64,000 nucleotides of DNA from Pictodentalium vernedei (taxonomy: Eukaryota; Mollusca; Scaphopoda; Dentaliida; Dentaliidae), in assembly GCA_031216915.1 (NCBI GenBank), contig CM062293.1, positions 155,380,285 to 155,444,284 of the forward strand, read 5' to 3'. Shown here piece by piece: positions 34,485 to 45,198 of this stretch (its first letter is position 1; the number at the start of each line of letters is the position of its first letter). Under the pieces are notes generated by a model. The model saw nothing but the letters and a program-made list of their open reading frames with translations, was not told where the DNA came from and searched no databases. The translations under genes and the position numbers were made by a program.

Positions 34485-36300
34485 AAGTTAACAATTTTTC
34501 TTTTTTGATTGAAATTTCAATATCATACGTTATTGTGATGAATTGGCGGTAACAAGGTCTGAGGTTCTTGGAGCTTATGTCAAGTGAGACACAAAGCGTT
34601 GAAGTTGAACATATGCTCCAAGTCACAAAGCTCAGACTACATTACTGTCAATTCATCACAAAAATGTACATGTCATAATAAGACCCTACACATAGCCCAA
34701 AAACCCACATCGCAAAATGAACAAGGCAACTTTTAACGATCACAAGTTTAGTAAATAACCTCTCGTGTACCTCACAACATCACTGGACAAATAAACAATA
34801 AATCTGATAAAGGTCAGGGTCATTCCATCTTAGTTCAAATCGTAAACCGATTTGTAATGTAAAAAACATTTCATTCAGAATACCATCTGCTGCACATGTT
34901 AAAAATCTACAAAAATAAAGCAGTTTGCAAGTCACTCCATTAACGGAATACCTGCGAAATGGGCAACCTCAAATATTTCATGTGGTGACATCAGAAGGTA
35001 ACAAATGGAAGTGGAGTCATAAACATAGAAAACACTTCGTAAGCTCTCGTCCAATCAGAGGGCGAGGGTTTTAGTCTTGATGGAACATACATGTAGTGTC
35101 ATCCTCCAAGTTGAGCCTTGCTGTTGAAATGAGGCAAGTAAATAAATGAGGCTAATGTCCACTAGTAAAATAAGACAAATATGAAAAGTGAAACATACAG
35201 TCACTTAATATAACTCTGTTGGAAGCTGGAACAAAATTATTGTATCAAAATTATGATATGTCAAGAGATTAGGTGTTTCAATTTTCATACTGGTCTCGGT
35301 GTTCTAGTATCACTGATACTGAAACCCCAGTCCCAGACTCGAAAAATTTGAATAAACATAATCATTATCAAAGCAAATCAAATATTGAGACCTCCAGGGC
35401 TCAATTTAACTGGATTCGCATAGCAGTTTTCGAATCCATTTTCAGCTTTTGCTAATCAATTTACAATGAAAAATCATGTAAATAATAGGTAATGCTCATC
35501 CAAATTTTTCCAAGTTAGAAAACTGCTATTCAATTTTTAAAAAATGAAATTGACCCTAGTTAGGTCTCGTAGGGCACAATTTCGCAATCCAATCACATAA
35601 CATGTCCTCTGCTAAACTACTAGAGTGCTGGAAGACCTATTTGGGCTTTATTTTGATGTGCAGTTACTGCATCTTAAATGCATCATATTCTGTGGACTTA
35701 TTTTCATATTATCTTTTAAATGGAATAATTTAGTCTATATAGATGTGCCTTGTTATAATTTATGGGAGAGTGCTAATCGGCACTCTCCCAAAAATTAAAA
35801 CAAGGCAAATCCAAATAGACATGTGAAATTGTTTTGACAACTTCCAGTTACTTCACACTCTACCAGTTAACAGATAAAATTCTACAATCAACAATATTTG
35901 GGATGCTTGGGTTAGCCTTGGCATGAACATCTTTCTTAACAAAGCTGGCATTTTGGAAAGCTATGAAACCCCTTTTTTATTCAACTGAGTGAATAGCCAT
36001 TATTTTGACAGTCTGAAAAATTTTGTTGATGACAGCCTGAAATAGTCAGTTAATAAATATATTTTAATAACTACACCTAACCCTAATATAGCTTACATTT
36101 TATTATAATGGATATTTTTGGAGCATTTACAACCAGTTGTCCAATTTTCAAGGCTGAGACAGAAATCAAATTCAAGGCTCTTGAAACCAAAGGATATTGA
36201 GCCACTTGTTACAACTAACAAATAGTTGTAACAGATCAGTGAATGATTATCAGAATGTTTAGGTACAAAAATTGAATTGTTAGTTGTTTCAATATGAATG
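34485..36300. other. No gene recognised; one palindrome
   Basis: AT-rich sequence. A palindrome (ttgggagagtgc-type arms, tgggagagtgctaatc / gcactctccca; about 35762-35790) sits between ccttgtt and aacaagg, giving a small hairpin. A degenerate inverted repeat (aattcatcac...) may lie around 34540-34665. Short ORFs (60-65 codons) have no motif. Confidence 0.4.
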
Positions 36301-36302
36301 AA

Positions 36303-38118
36303 AGTGTCAATGACACTGTAGCTCAACTTGTTAAGACATGTACATGTATAGTATGTGACACAGCAATGACAAACATCTAGGTAATGACCTGATAACAAAG
36401 GTACATATAAAGTATTGTAACGGTCTGTACATAAATACTGACTGTAGCCTGTAACAAATGTATAGGTAAAGTATTGTAAAAGTGGGTGACAGATACTAAA
36501 CTAGAAAAGAAATCTTTGAGTCCCAGAGTGGGTCTGACTGAGCCCCAAAATATCTGTTCTCATAGCACAGTGATAACAAAGGCACCTCAAAATGCACTCA
36601 TTCCTGTCCCAAGGTGAAAACAAAGGTACCTAAGAAGTTTCGTGAAGATCAGTTCGTAAATATGAGCTGTATAGAAGTTGTGACAAAAAACTGATTGGAC
36701 CTAATTTCGGTACAAAATGGCCACTGGCAGCCATCTTGAATTTTGGACCGCACCCAGAAACACTTGTTCTCGTCCCAAGGTGATAACAAAGGTACCCAAG
36801 AAGTTTCGTGAAGATCGGTTGATAAATACAGCCTCTAGCCCAAGCCGTATTGACATGTGCACTTACAGTGTATAAGTAGCACTGAATAAATCAAAGTTCA
36901 TCTAATTTGCATAATTTCTGCACGAGAAAAAAACCTGCACTATATGTCATGTATTCCATGTTACTAAACATTCATACAAAAATTTATTCAAATCAGAACT
37001 TTCATACAGAAGTTCTGTACAAAAGACTTATTGCACTAATTTTGGTACAAAATGGCTGCTGGTGGCCATCTTGAATTTTGGACCACACCCAAAAACACTC
37101 ATTCTCATCCCACGGTGATAACAAAGGCACCCAAGAAGTTTCATAAAGATCGGTTCATAAATACGGCCTCTAGCCTGAGCCGTATAGAAGTTGTGTACAA
37201 AAAACTTACTAGACCTAATTTTGTTTACAAAATGGCCACTGGCAGCCATCTTTAATTTTGGACCGCACCCAGAAACACTCGTTCTCGTCCCAAGGTGATA
37301 ACAAAGGTACCCAAGACGTTTCTTGAAGATCGGTTCATAAATACAGACTCTAGCCCGGGCCGTATTGACATGTGTACTTACTGTGTGTAAGTAGCACTGA
37401 AAAATTCAAAGTTCCTCTAATTTGCATAATTTCTGCACGAGAAAAAAACCTGTATTATATGTGATGTACCCCATGGTACTAAACATTCACACAAAAATTA
37501 TTCAAATCAGTGCTTTCATATGGAAGTTCTGTGCAAAAATCTGATTGCACCTAATTTTGTACAAAATGGCTGCCATCGGCCATCTTGAATTTCCGACCGG
37601 ACCCCAAAACACTTGTTCTCGTCCCACGGTGATACCAAAGATACCCAAGAAGTTTCGTAAAGATCAGTATATAAATACAGCCTCTAGCCTGAGCCGTATT
37701 GGCATTTGCACTTACAGAGCAGAAAGTAACACTAAATACATCAAAGTTAGTCTAATTTGCATAATTTACACACGAGAAAAAAACCCATATTATATGTGAT
37801 GTATCCCATGGTACTAAACATTCATACAAAAAATTATTCAAATCAGCGCTTTCATATGGAAGTTCTGCGCAAAAATCTGATTGCACCTAATTTTGTACAA
37901 AATGGCTGCCAGCAGCCAATTTGAATTTTGGATCGGACCCCAAAACACTGGTTCTCGTCCCACGGTCATAACAAAGGTACCCAAGAAGTTTCGTAAAGAT
38001 TGGTTCATAAATACGGCCTCTAGCCCGAGCCGTATTGAATTGTTGACGGACAGACAGACAGACGGACGACTGGCCATGGCATAAGCTCAGATTTGGCTTC
38101 GCCAAAGTTGAGCTAAAA
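36303..38118. mobile_element. Hairpin-terminated array element, family AGCTCAACTT/AAGTTGAGCT, complete copy
   Basis: Left end: perfect palindrome agtgtcaatgacact (36303-36317), then agctcaactt (36320-36329). A ~320-bp leader (gtgacacagcaatgac, ggtaatgacctgataac) precedes units with ggtgataacaaaggtaccc, aagaagtttcgtgaagatcg, gttcataaatac.gcctctag, ttgcataatttctgcacgag and gccatcttgaattt. The tacaaaatgg phrase recurs near 36712, 37046, 37228, 37557 and 37898, giving long (~335) and short (~182) units. Right end: GACGGACAGACAGACAGACGG, hairpin agctcagatttgg / ccaaagttgagct, then AAAA. DIRS element 2 begins immediately after. ORFs on both strands are by-products of the unit sequence. Confidence 0.78.
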
Positions 38119-38347
38119 GTTAAAAAATTTATAGTAATTTATATATTTTTTATACTTAACAATGACCCAGACTTAGCTGGTGCTAACTCTAACAAAACCA
38201 GGGCCAAACACAAATTTTGCCCCCCAATCCCCAAAATTTGCATCCAAAACAAAAAGAAATCATGTCCTAAAGGACCTCCATACTACGCCCCCACTGCGCA
38301 TGCGCAGTGTGACGAACGTCCCGAAATTGGCGCCAATTATCATTCTT
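38119..38347 (-). repeat. DIRS element 2 terminal inverted repeat, 3' copy
   Basis: Reverse complement of 44842-45043 over about 190 bp, including gggccaaacacaaattttgcc, ccccaaaatttgcatcc, aagaaatcatgtcctaaagg, cctccatactacgcccccac and ggcgccaattatcattct. The arms differ at a few places (gcgcatgcgcag versus gcgcaagcgcag). The outer ~40 bp differ between ends, as in other DIRS elements. Confidence 0.9.
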
Positions 38348-38420
38348 ACTGGCAGTGCCTGGTCAGCGCTATGTACTCAGCGGGGAGGCAAGAGTTCCCA
38401 ACTCCAGGGAGGGCCATCCC

Positions 38421-38510
38421 CGTCTGGGTCATTGGTAAGTATAAAAAATATATAAATTACTATAAATTTTTTAACATTTTTATACTGTACCAATGACCCA
38501 GACTTAGCTG
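38421..38510 (-). repeat. DIRS element 2 internal complementary region with end-joining junction
   Basis: Bases 38421-38475 are the reverse complement of the 3' outer end (38119 to about 38172, one mismatch). Bases about 38476-38510 are the reverse complement of the 5' outer end (45008-45042). The two halves meet at AAC (38473-38475), corresponding to GTT at the outer edge 38119-38121. The ICR thus equals the sequence of joined element ends, in inverted orientation. In the DIRS model such a region templates circularisation of the cDNA. Confidence 0.88.
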
Positions 38511-39108
38511 AATAGTAAACAGGCTGGAGGGCCTAGAGGAAAATCCAATAAGCTTAACTATATAGTAAAGAGGTAACCCCTTAAGGAGAAAAGGAGTATT
38601 AGCTTTACATGTATCTTTCTTATTTAATAAAAAATTAGAAAGATACACTACCCTTAATAATTGAGCACAATAACATTCATGTTCTCTATTAACATCCAGT
38701 ATATCCCTTATACTAATTATTTTTAAAGTAAGCCAATAAATAAAGTAGTCCAGAGAATTGAGACTCTTTATAGTCATTTAAAAGTGTCGGAGTATTGTAT
38801 ATTAAAGCCCGTTTGACACTTGACATATACAAATGCTTCACACCGAGCTACACTTTAAAAATAAGACATGAATGAATTTTAACATTAATATTACACTTTA
38901 AAACCATCCCAGAAGCGACTCAGAAATACTGACTTGGAGGAGGCATTCCCTTGCTTTTCACTATAAAGCAGGTGACCTAAGGGAACACCCGCCCCCCCCC
39001 CCCCCCCCCCCTTCCCCTTGCCCTGGGTCAAATAGCCCAGAGCGAAGAGGGCAGCCGGACGGAGTCACTGCCGGAACAGAAAGCCTGCATAACTATAGTT
39101 GCAACTGT
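38511..39108 (-). other. DIRS element 2 3' UTR
   Basis: Noncoding stretch between the recombinase stop and the ICR. It shares blocks with element 1 (ggctggagggcctag, cccgtttgacac, ttcacaccgagctac, cttgcttttcactataaa, agcgaagagggcag) at 16740-17350. It includes a run of about 21 C at 38992-39012. The conservation of these blocks between two diverged elements suggests a functional role, but I cannot say which. Confidence 0.7.
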
Positions 39109-40284
39109 TTAGTGGACGACATTCTGAGCAACAGATAACGGACCTAAACAATGCAGGTCTCCAGAAATGGACTCAATATTTCTGAGATAAAAATTTATAA
39201 ATGTGGATGGCTGAGACCAATAAGCAGCCTTCATTAAATCTGTAATAGCAACACTATTAGCATAAGCCCAGGAAGTAGAAAGAGCTCTTACTTCATGAGC
39301 GGAAATCTTAAGCACAGACTGCTGAGAAGAAGATAAACTCTCATAAGCAGTACGGATAGTTAATTGAATCCATCTAGCAATAGAATGGACCGAAATGTCC
39401 TTTCTATTAGGCATCAAAGACAGAAAGAAACGTTTCCGTCCCTTTCTGATAAACTGAGATCTCTGTTTATAGATAAGTAACGCTCTAACAGGACAGAGTA
39501 AAGGCCTACGCCCGTCTGAAGACGGAAGAGCCTTAATAACAATAGGTTCCGGATATTTATTAGGAGCCTAATTCTTAGCTAAAAAACCCACATTAGTAGT
39601 GAAGGTGATAGTGTTCCCGACACTACGATAGTGAGAATCATCCACCGACAGTGCATGAAGCTCACTGACTCTTCTAGCAGACGAGAAAGCTAAGAGAAAA
39701 GCTGTCTTATAAGATAAGAATTTGAAATCTACTGTCCCAAGAGGTTCAAATGGCTTTTCCTTCAATTTAAGAAGAACCCAAGCTAAATTCCATTTAGGAA
39801 TTAATCTAAGAGTTCTGGGTCTATTTATCGAAAAGTTTCTAACCAACTTAGATAAAGAGACATTAGATCCAATTTGTAAACTATCATGATGTGCATAGGT
39901 ATCAGATAACATAGACCTATAACCCTTAATAGTAACAGGCTGCAGTTTGATATCGTCAAACAAGTATACTAGAAAGTTTGCAATGTCTGGTATAGAGGGA
40001 TCGAATATATCTACAGAATGATCCCTACACCAACGACGAAAAACCTTCCACTTAGCCGCATAGTTTAGCGAAGAGGAGGTCCTCCTACAGTTAGAAATCG
40101 CGTCCACTGCTCGTCCTGTAAAGTGCTTGCCATGCAAGAAGGACCGCACAATGGAAAAACGTGAAGGTTGAGACCTTGCGGGTTGTGATGGAGTTGGCGC
40201 GATTTCCCCTGCGAAAGAAGATCCTCCCGTGGAGGAAGCTTTCGCGGTAGGTCCCACAACAGACACCTGAGTAGATTTATCCAT
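39109..40284 (-). pseudogene. Tyrosine recombinase, DIRS element 2 (one internal stop)
   Basis: One frame of 391 codons with a single TAG at codon 239 (39568-39570), where element 1 has CAG (Gln), so a C-to-T change explains it. The N-terminal part is Ser/Pro-rich with a CRRTSSSLNYAAKW block and the core-binding region NFLVYLFDDIKLQPVTIKGY. Catalytic residues: box I Arg about 204 in SSARRVSELHAL, His 330 and Arg 333 in SAHEVRAL, Trp 356 and Tyr 366 in FINFYLRN. This R-H-R-W-Y set is that of phage-type tyrosine recombinases. The ATG overlaps the RT-RNase H stop in ATGGATAA (40284-40277), which suggests termination-coupled re-initiation. Role: integration of circular DNA. Confidence 0.92.
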
Positions 40285-41968
40285 GGTCTCTGTGGCGCAG
40301 AGATGCTACCAACAGAATCTTGCATTGAGATTGTTTTATCTTTAGCAATACTTGTTGAATTAACGGTGCCGGAGGATACACATATCCTATCATTCCGTCC
40401 CAAGGGATCGACAGAGCGTCTACTGCAAATGCTCTTGGATCCGGACACGGAGACACATACGTCTGCAACTGATTGTTGAGATGTGTCGCAAATAAGTCTA
40501 TCATTGGCCGTTCCCATTGGTAGCAAATCTGATTGAATACTTGTTTGTTGAGAGTCCATTCCGACGGCAACAAGCGACCCTTTCGTGAAAGGGAGTCTGC
40601 TAGCACATTCAGACGACCCGGTATGTGACGGACCGAAAGAAGAACGTGATGTTCTAACGCAAACAGAAGGATTCTTTCCGTTAGATTGAACAACGGAACT
40701 GAATGAGTGCCTCCCTGATTCCGTATATACGCCACTACTGTCGTATTGTCGGATAGGATTTGGACATGAGCATTGTGAATAATGTCCATCCAGTGACGTA
40801 ACGCAAGCCAAATTGACATCATTTCCTTGATGTTTATGTGCTTGCACAGGAATTGCGGATCCCAAAGACCCTGGCATCTTGAATCCGTTGGGATTAATGA
40901 TGCACCCCAACCTGTTTGACTGGCATCCGTCATAATGGTAAAACTCGGATCCGGCAACTGCAGCGGAACTCCCTGAGTTAACCACTGAATGTTTGCCCAA
41001 GTCTGAATCTCTTGTTTCACTTGATCTGACAAGAGAACGTCTACATCGAGCGAATGAATTTTCACACTCCAATTCTGAGTCAAGAAAATTTGAAGAGGAC
41101 GTGTGCGTAACCGCCCCATCGGAATGAGATCCGCAGCGGCTCCGCACAGACCTATCAGTCTCATAAATTCTCTCGCTGTGACTTTGTCTGCGTGCAGACA
41201 ATAGCGAGCGTAACAACTGACTAATTTCGCTCTGGTTAACGGCAGACAAACGAGATTGTTGTGCGTCTCGAAGCTCATTCCCAGATGAGTGAATGACTTG
41301 GACAGCACCAGATCCGACATCTCCTTGTTTACTATAAAACCGAGACGTCGGAGCAATAGAAGAAGATTCTGAACATCGTTCTGAAGCGTTAACTCGTTGC
41401 CGTACCTCTGAAGAATGTCGTCCAGGTAGGCCGACGTTACCGCAGACGAATGAGCTCGGAAATAGATCATTACCGAGTTCATCACCCGAGTGAAAGCCCA
41501 GGGTGCTAGATTCAATCTGAAGCACATCGCCCGGAATTGATACACCACTCCTAGGACTGCGAAGCGTAGATACTTTCGGAATGCCGGATGTACCATGACG
41601 TGAAAGTACGCATCTTTGAGATCTATGCTTGTTGCATAATCGTTCACCCGAACACTCGCTCTGACCGACCGAATCGTCTCCATATAAAATTTCGGAGCGA
41701 CGATCAGCTTGTTTATCCAGCTCAAATCCATGACTGGACGGAACGAGCCGTCTGGTTTCGGAACCAGAAACAGATGGCTGTAGAATCCCGGAGATTCCTG
41801 GTTTTCTACGACCTCTACCGCGTTCTTCATTAAAAGAGACTGCACCTCTGATAACAGAGCGTCTCTTTTCTGCGGATTTGACGGAAGTTGAGTCCACTTT
41901 GGACTTCGAGTTAATGGAGGCTTTCGTTTGAAGGATATCTTTAGACCTTCCGAAGTCACTCCTCTCAC
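40277..41968 (-). CDS. Reverse transcriptase-RNase H (Pol), DIRS element 2
   Basis: 563 codons from an in-frame ATG. RT: LVPKPDGSFRPVMD (68-81), motif A SIDLKDAY with Asp 116 and 119, motif B-like AMCFRLNLAPWAFT (147-160), and YLDD at 181-184. RNase H: Asp 348 in TDASQTGWG, Glu 382 in INIKEMMS, Asp 407 in SDNTT, and Asp 458 in NVLADSLSR, the full D-E-D-D set. A C-terminal DLFATHLNNQL region follows, typical of DIRS Pol. The frame is open upstream of this ATG except for a TAG at 41969-41971, where element 1 has TGG (Trp). The real Pol therefore probably began earlier, overlapping gag in the +1 frame, and this copy has a nonsense mutation near the N-terminus. The protein would copy element RNA into cDNA within a Gag complex. 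Confidence 0.93.
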   Translation of the reverse strand: MRGVTSEGLKISFKRKPPLTRSPKWTQLPSNPQKRDALLSEVQSLLMKNAVEVVENQESPGFYSHLFLVPKPDGSFRPVMDLSWINKLIVAPKFYMETIRSVRASVRVNDYATSIDLKDAYFHVMVHPAFRKYLRFAVLGVVYQFRAMCFRLNLAPWAFTRVMNSVMIYFRAHSSAVTSAYLDDILQRYGNELTLQNDVQNLLLLLRRLGFIVNKEMSDLVLSKSFTHLGMSFETHNNLVCLPLTRAKLVSCYARYCLHADKVTAREFMRLIGLCGAAADLIPMGRLRTRPLQIFLTQNWSVKIHSLDVDVLLSDQVKQEIQTWANIQWLTQGVPLQLPDPSFTIMTDASQTGWGASLIPTDSRCQGLWDPQFLCKHINIKEMMSIWLALRHWMDIIHNAHVQILSDNTTVVAYIRNQGGTHSVPLFNLTERILLFALEHHVLLSVRHIPGRLNVLADSLSRKGRLLPSEWTLNKQVFNQICYQWERPMIDLFATHLNNQLQTYVSPCPDPRAFAVDALSIPWDGMIGYVYPPAPLIQQVLLKIKQSQCKILLVASLRHRDHG

Positions 41969-42053
41969 CTAAGGGTCGTCCGTAATCGACGCCCATTCTT
42001 GTGTAAAGCTCAACAACCTTCCGCCAACCGGTACGCGATAGAGGTTTAAGCCA

Positions 42054-44045
42054 TCACCTCCTGGACCTGCGAGGCTGACGGTCTCTCGAATAAGACCAAG
42101 AGGACGCACCGGAACCTCTATAGGAACCTCTCTTGGGCGCATTAGACCCAGAAGTGCCTGTCTTATTCTTGTCTGCTGTATCCGACTTCTTAGAAGCAGA
42201 TTTGAACAACAGAGAATCCGAAGCTTTCTTTGTAATTTTATCATAAATAGCAGAAAGCTTGCCGTCAAAGAGAAGTTCTCCGGAGACCGAAGCGACTCTA
42301 AGAGAGTTCTTCACCTTAGTATCCACGAGTGTGGATGTAGCTAGGGCTGCGTCACGTCTAACCAACTCCAGATTTGCCACTGAAAGGGCGGAGTTACACG
42401 TGGAATAAGCTACTGCCCTTGAAAGAAGTCTTAAAGAGGATTGTATATCCTGAAACTCTTTCCCTTGAAGGCGCAGTGATAACGCCTTAGTAAGGTGATC
42501 TGCGTAAGATAAGGCATCTAAATTGGTTCTGTTAGACGCAATAGCTGTTTCCAACACCGCGGTTGGAATAGAAGCCGACGACGGTAATGATAGCTCTAAG
42601 TCTTCCGCCTCGTCGTCCATACGCAGAGGAACTCTCGGGATACCCTGCCCTGCCGTATCGAATTTATTCCTTGCATTAATGAAAGGCAGGTTGAGAGTAT
42701 TAGCGGACAAGAAACCTGCTTTCCCCGTCTTGGAAGCAAGTTTAAATATAGCGTCGTTCAATAATTCAAATGTTCTTGCAACATTATTGGACTGCGACGG
42801 AAACTCGGGAGCGATGTCCCTGAACCGCTCAAAAAATTCAGAGTCCAATGATGCTATAATCCTCTTGTCCGGAACCGCAGCAGTCTGGCCCGACAGAACA
42901 ACTTGAGGGAGAAAGTGCCGGATGAAGTCCACGGCAGCTTTATGTTGTTCCGAAAGGGATAGCTCCAAATCATCCATATCCCTTTCACCATCCGGTCGGA
43001 CCTCATGATGTTCCCGGTCGTCCGCCCCCGATGCTTCGGCGGAGCGTACCGACCCAGCGCCGTCGGATAATTCTCGATCCGACACCGTTTCTGTCGGCTG
43101 CTGGGATGCTGCGATAAGCTGTGCTATCTGCACAAGAATGTCCGGCGTCGAGACCTGCGGAGGCGCAGTCTTCCGCTGCTTCGCCGAGGGCAGCTCCGCA
43201 TCAGATGGCTCCCGCATACTTTTTCTATGCGAACGTCCGGAGTCCATCGGTCTCAAATCCCTGGCTGCCGGATGGTTTGACCTGGTCGCCGAAGAATCCT
43301 TGATCGGCGAAGCTGGTAATATATCGGTGGTCACGCAGCCAAGGTGCGGTTGTGTGCGCTGACGAGAAGAGGAAGCCTTAGCAGCCTCCGCGGACTGCCT
43401 ATACAACGGAGCGTCCCGAGCGACGGACGTATGCTCCGCTTGCGACACATTTTGTACCACAACATCTGGTCCCAGATGTTGTTGTACGAGAGAGGGGCCT
43501 CTCTTGCTCGTGGCCCGGCTGGACCTGGACGAGCTAGGAACCGGACTCAAAGGCTTCCTCCGTTCTCGCTTACTATCCGCCGTCACTGGGTGTGCACCTA
43601 GTATGTTTATAGTGCTCGCATCACCCAAAATTTCCTCCTGGACCGCATCGGACGAACCCGGCTGCCGAACCATTCGGTGAATGGACTCTACACCGGGCGA
43701 GCTAGCGGACGACATTTGTCTAATCTCCATGAGCACTTTTGCCGCTAGCTCTGAATTCATTTGTGACGACGGACGCACACTTGTAGAAGATAACATGGAA
43801 ACATCACCCTGTTCTTGTTCCTCTGAAATAGAAACTGAGAGAGTAGAGTGACCTTGCGGAGAAAGAGCCGGCATAGCCCTTTCTCCAGAAACAACATACT
43901 GTGACACACGTTTCCAATGTTTATCATCCCAATATTGACAAATAGGACAGGGATTAGTGCGAGAACACTGACTGCAATTAATACAATGATCATGAAAGTC
44001 AGAGGAAGATTTCTTCCTATTACAATTTGAACAAACTCCTTTCAT
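42054..44045 (-). CDS. Gag-like protein, DIRS element 2
   Basis: An intact 663-codon ORF, first in the element. The N-terminus has a Cys/His cluster (CSNCNRKK, DHCINCSQCS, NPCPICQYW) that probably binds zinc, unlike the CCHC knuckle of retroviral Gag. The middle (about 90-340) is Ser/Pro/Arg-rich and looks disordered. From about 365 a conserved domain shared with element 1 follows: FIRHFLPQ, ASLDSEFF, NDAIFKLAS, FLSANTLNLPFI, DALSYADHLT, ANLELVRRD, VKNSLRVAS. The C-terminus is basic (RRSRR). Position and composition support a structural nucleic-acid-binding protein; the assignment rests on context, as DIRS Gags are poorly conserved. The ATG chosen is the first in the frame, about 800 nt inside the 5' terminal repeat. 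Confidence 0.85.
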   Translation of the reverse strand: MKGVCSNCNRKKSSSDFHDHCINCSQCSRTNPCPICQYWDDKHWKRVSQYVVSGERAMPALSPQGHSTLSVSISEEQEQGDVSMLSSTSVRPSSQMNSELAAKVLMEIRQMSSASSPGVESIHRMVRQPGSSDAVQEEILGDASTINILGAHPVTADSKRERRKPLSPVPSSSRSSRATSKRGPSLVQQHLGPDVVVQNVSQAEHTSVARDAPLYRQSAEAAKASSSRQRTQPHLGCVTTDILPASPIKDSSATRSNHPAARDLRPMDSGRSHRKSMREPSDAELPSAKQRKTAPPQVSTPDILVQIAQLIAASQQPTETVSDRELSDGAGSVRSAEASGADDREHHEVRPDGERDMDDLELSLSEQHKAAVDFIRHFLPQVVLSGQTAAVPDKRIIASLDSEFFERFRDIAPEFPSQSNNVARTFELLNDAIFKLASKTGKAGFLSANTLNLPFINARNKFDTAGQGIPRVPLRMDDEAEDLELSLPSSASIPTAVLETAIASNRTNLDALSYADHLTKALSLRLQGKEFQDIQSSLRLLSRAVAYSTCNSALSVANLELVRRDAALATSTLVDTKVKNSLRVASVSGELLFDGKLSAIYDKITKKASDSLLFKSASKKSDTADKNKTGTSGSNAPKRGSYRGSGASSWSYSRDRQPRRSRR

Positions 44046-44841
44046 TGTGAAAAGTCAACAACAAGTCCTAGTTACTCGCACAAACCCCTGACACAAAGAT
44101 ACATAATAACATGATCCATTAATAAATGAAAAAACAATTGCAAATCAAAATAATTTTGAAAAAATATTTTTTCAGCGAAGCCCAAGTTGCTGAAAAGTAA
44201 CGTTGAGCCCCGATGGATCCGATGGCAAAGTGTGGTCAAAAATTTTAAATATATATTAAATAATTAATGAGACACTTACGGATAATATAAATGTATCTAT
44301 AGTGAGTAAAACTACAGCAAAGGCAAACAGCCCCCCTCAAAAAGGGCTGTTGCCAATGTAAACAAAACAGAGACTCCCAGGGGAGAATCTGCAGAACATC
44401 AGATGGAAGATGCAGAACACAACGTTTATACACCCATGGGTGAAAACGTAACTATGGGGAAAATAACAGAAAACATTCTGTATCCAAGCAACTCTCCCAG
44501 GAAAATTTTAGAAATGAACTTTCTCAAAAATATGCCAAAAGCATGGGAGAATTGCAAGGGGGGACTTTAGAAGGCTAGGGGAGAGGAAACACTGAATAAG
44601 CAGTGCAACATTTAGCAAGAATGACAACAAGAGGCCCATGCCTCGAAAATAGGCAACTTAACATAATTTCATCAAAAAATTTTAAGTACAGCCCTGATTA
44701 TTTTTTGTCACTTCTTTTTCCTCTCCTCCTTCTATCCTCCTTAGAATCACATTTTCTCCAAAAATTACGTGTCTGGCATCCTTTAAACAGATTTACAAGC
44801 ACAAAGATCAGTGAGATGTTGACTGATGAAGGGCCAAACAG
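44046..44841 (-). other. DIRS element 2 5' leader with a possible nested fragment
   Basis: Noncoding sequence between the 5' terminal repeat and gag. Near 44628 it contains acaagaggcccatgcctcg, a match to the ACAAGAGG left end of the array elements, with no matching right end. This is either a truncated nested insertion or a chance match. Promoter elements are not recognisable by eye. Confidence 0.5.
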
Positions 44842-45043
44842 AGAATGATAATTGGCGCCAATTTCGGGACGTCCTTGACACTGCGCAAGCGCAGTGGGGG
44901 CGTAGTATGGAGGTCCTTTAGGACATGATTTCTTTTTGTTTTGGATGCAAATTTTGGGGATTGGGGGGCAAAATTTGTGTTTGGCCCTGGTTTTGTTAGA
45001 GTTAGCACCAGCTAAGTCTGGGTCATTGGTACAGTATAAAAAT
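44842..45043 (-). repeat. DIRS element 2 terminal inverted repeat, 5' copy
   Basis: From agaatgataattggcgcc (inner edge) to ggtcattggtacagtataaa (outer edge), the inverse of 38119-38347. In DIRS elements this repeat carries the transcription start; no TATA box can be singled out among the AT-rich outer bases. Confidence 0.9.
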
Positions 45044-45198
45044 ATGGAAAATCAGTTTATGTTTTATTTTTTGCCATCTGATCTTCAGATTAAAATTCTA
45101 TAAATTTCAAACTCATAATTCATGTTTTTTTTATTGAGATCTGTCAATTCAGAAAAACAGAAAAAGATTATTTTCTAAATTATAAATCTCTATTCCGA

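Larger units (their letters stand above)
38119..45043 (-). mobile_element. DIRS-like tyrosine-recombinase retrotransposon, element 2 (structurally complete)
   Basis: A 6.9-kb minus-strand element. Reading from 45043 leftward: 5' terminal repeat, leader, gag (44045-42054), RT-RNase H (41968-40277), tyrosine recombinase (40284-39109), 3' UTR, internal complementary region (38421-38510) and 3' terminal repeat ending at 38119. There is no integrase, no aspartic protease motif that I can see, and no LTR, as expected for DIRS. The left edge abuts the end of the array element at 36303-38118. Two single-base nonsense changes (41969-41971 and 39568-39570) are the only coding lesions I found, so it is relatively young, or possibly trans-complementable. 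Confidence 0.92.

Noticed and set aside
36100-38105. Repeated ORFs with KKFRKDRFINTASS-like peptides (also 62.8-63.9 kb)
   Set aside because: They occur on both strands of the tandem units, with stops at unit boundaries and no long frame. There is no evidence that they are translated.
40065-41996. 643-codon minus-strand ORF overlapping RT-RNase H
   Set aside because: Ser/Arg-rich shadow frame of the true RT-RNase H (40277-41968), with no domain of its own.
42523-43601. Plus-strand ORFs opposite gag
   Set aside because: Antisense frames within the gag coding sequence; composition mirrors it and no motif is present.
38119-45043. LTR retrotransposon or retrovirus interpretation
   Set aside because: Terminal repeats are inverted, an ICR is present, and the integrating enzyme is a tyrosine recombinase. 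No integrase, protease or envelope was seen.
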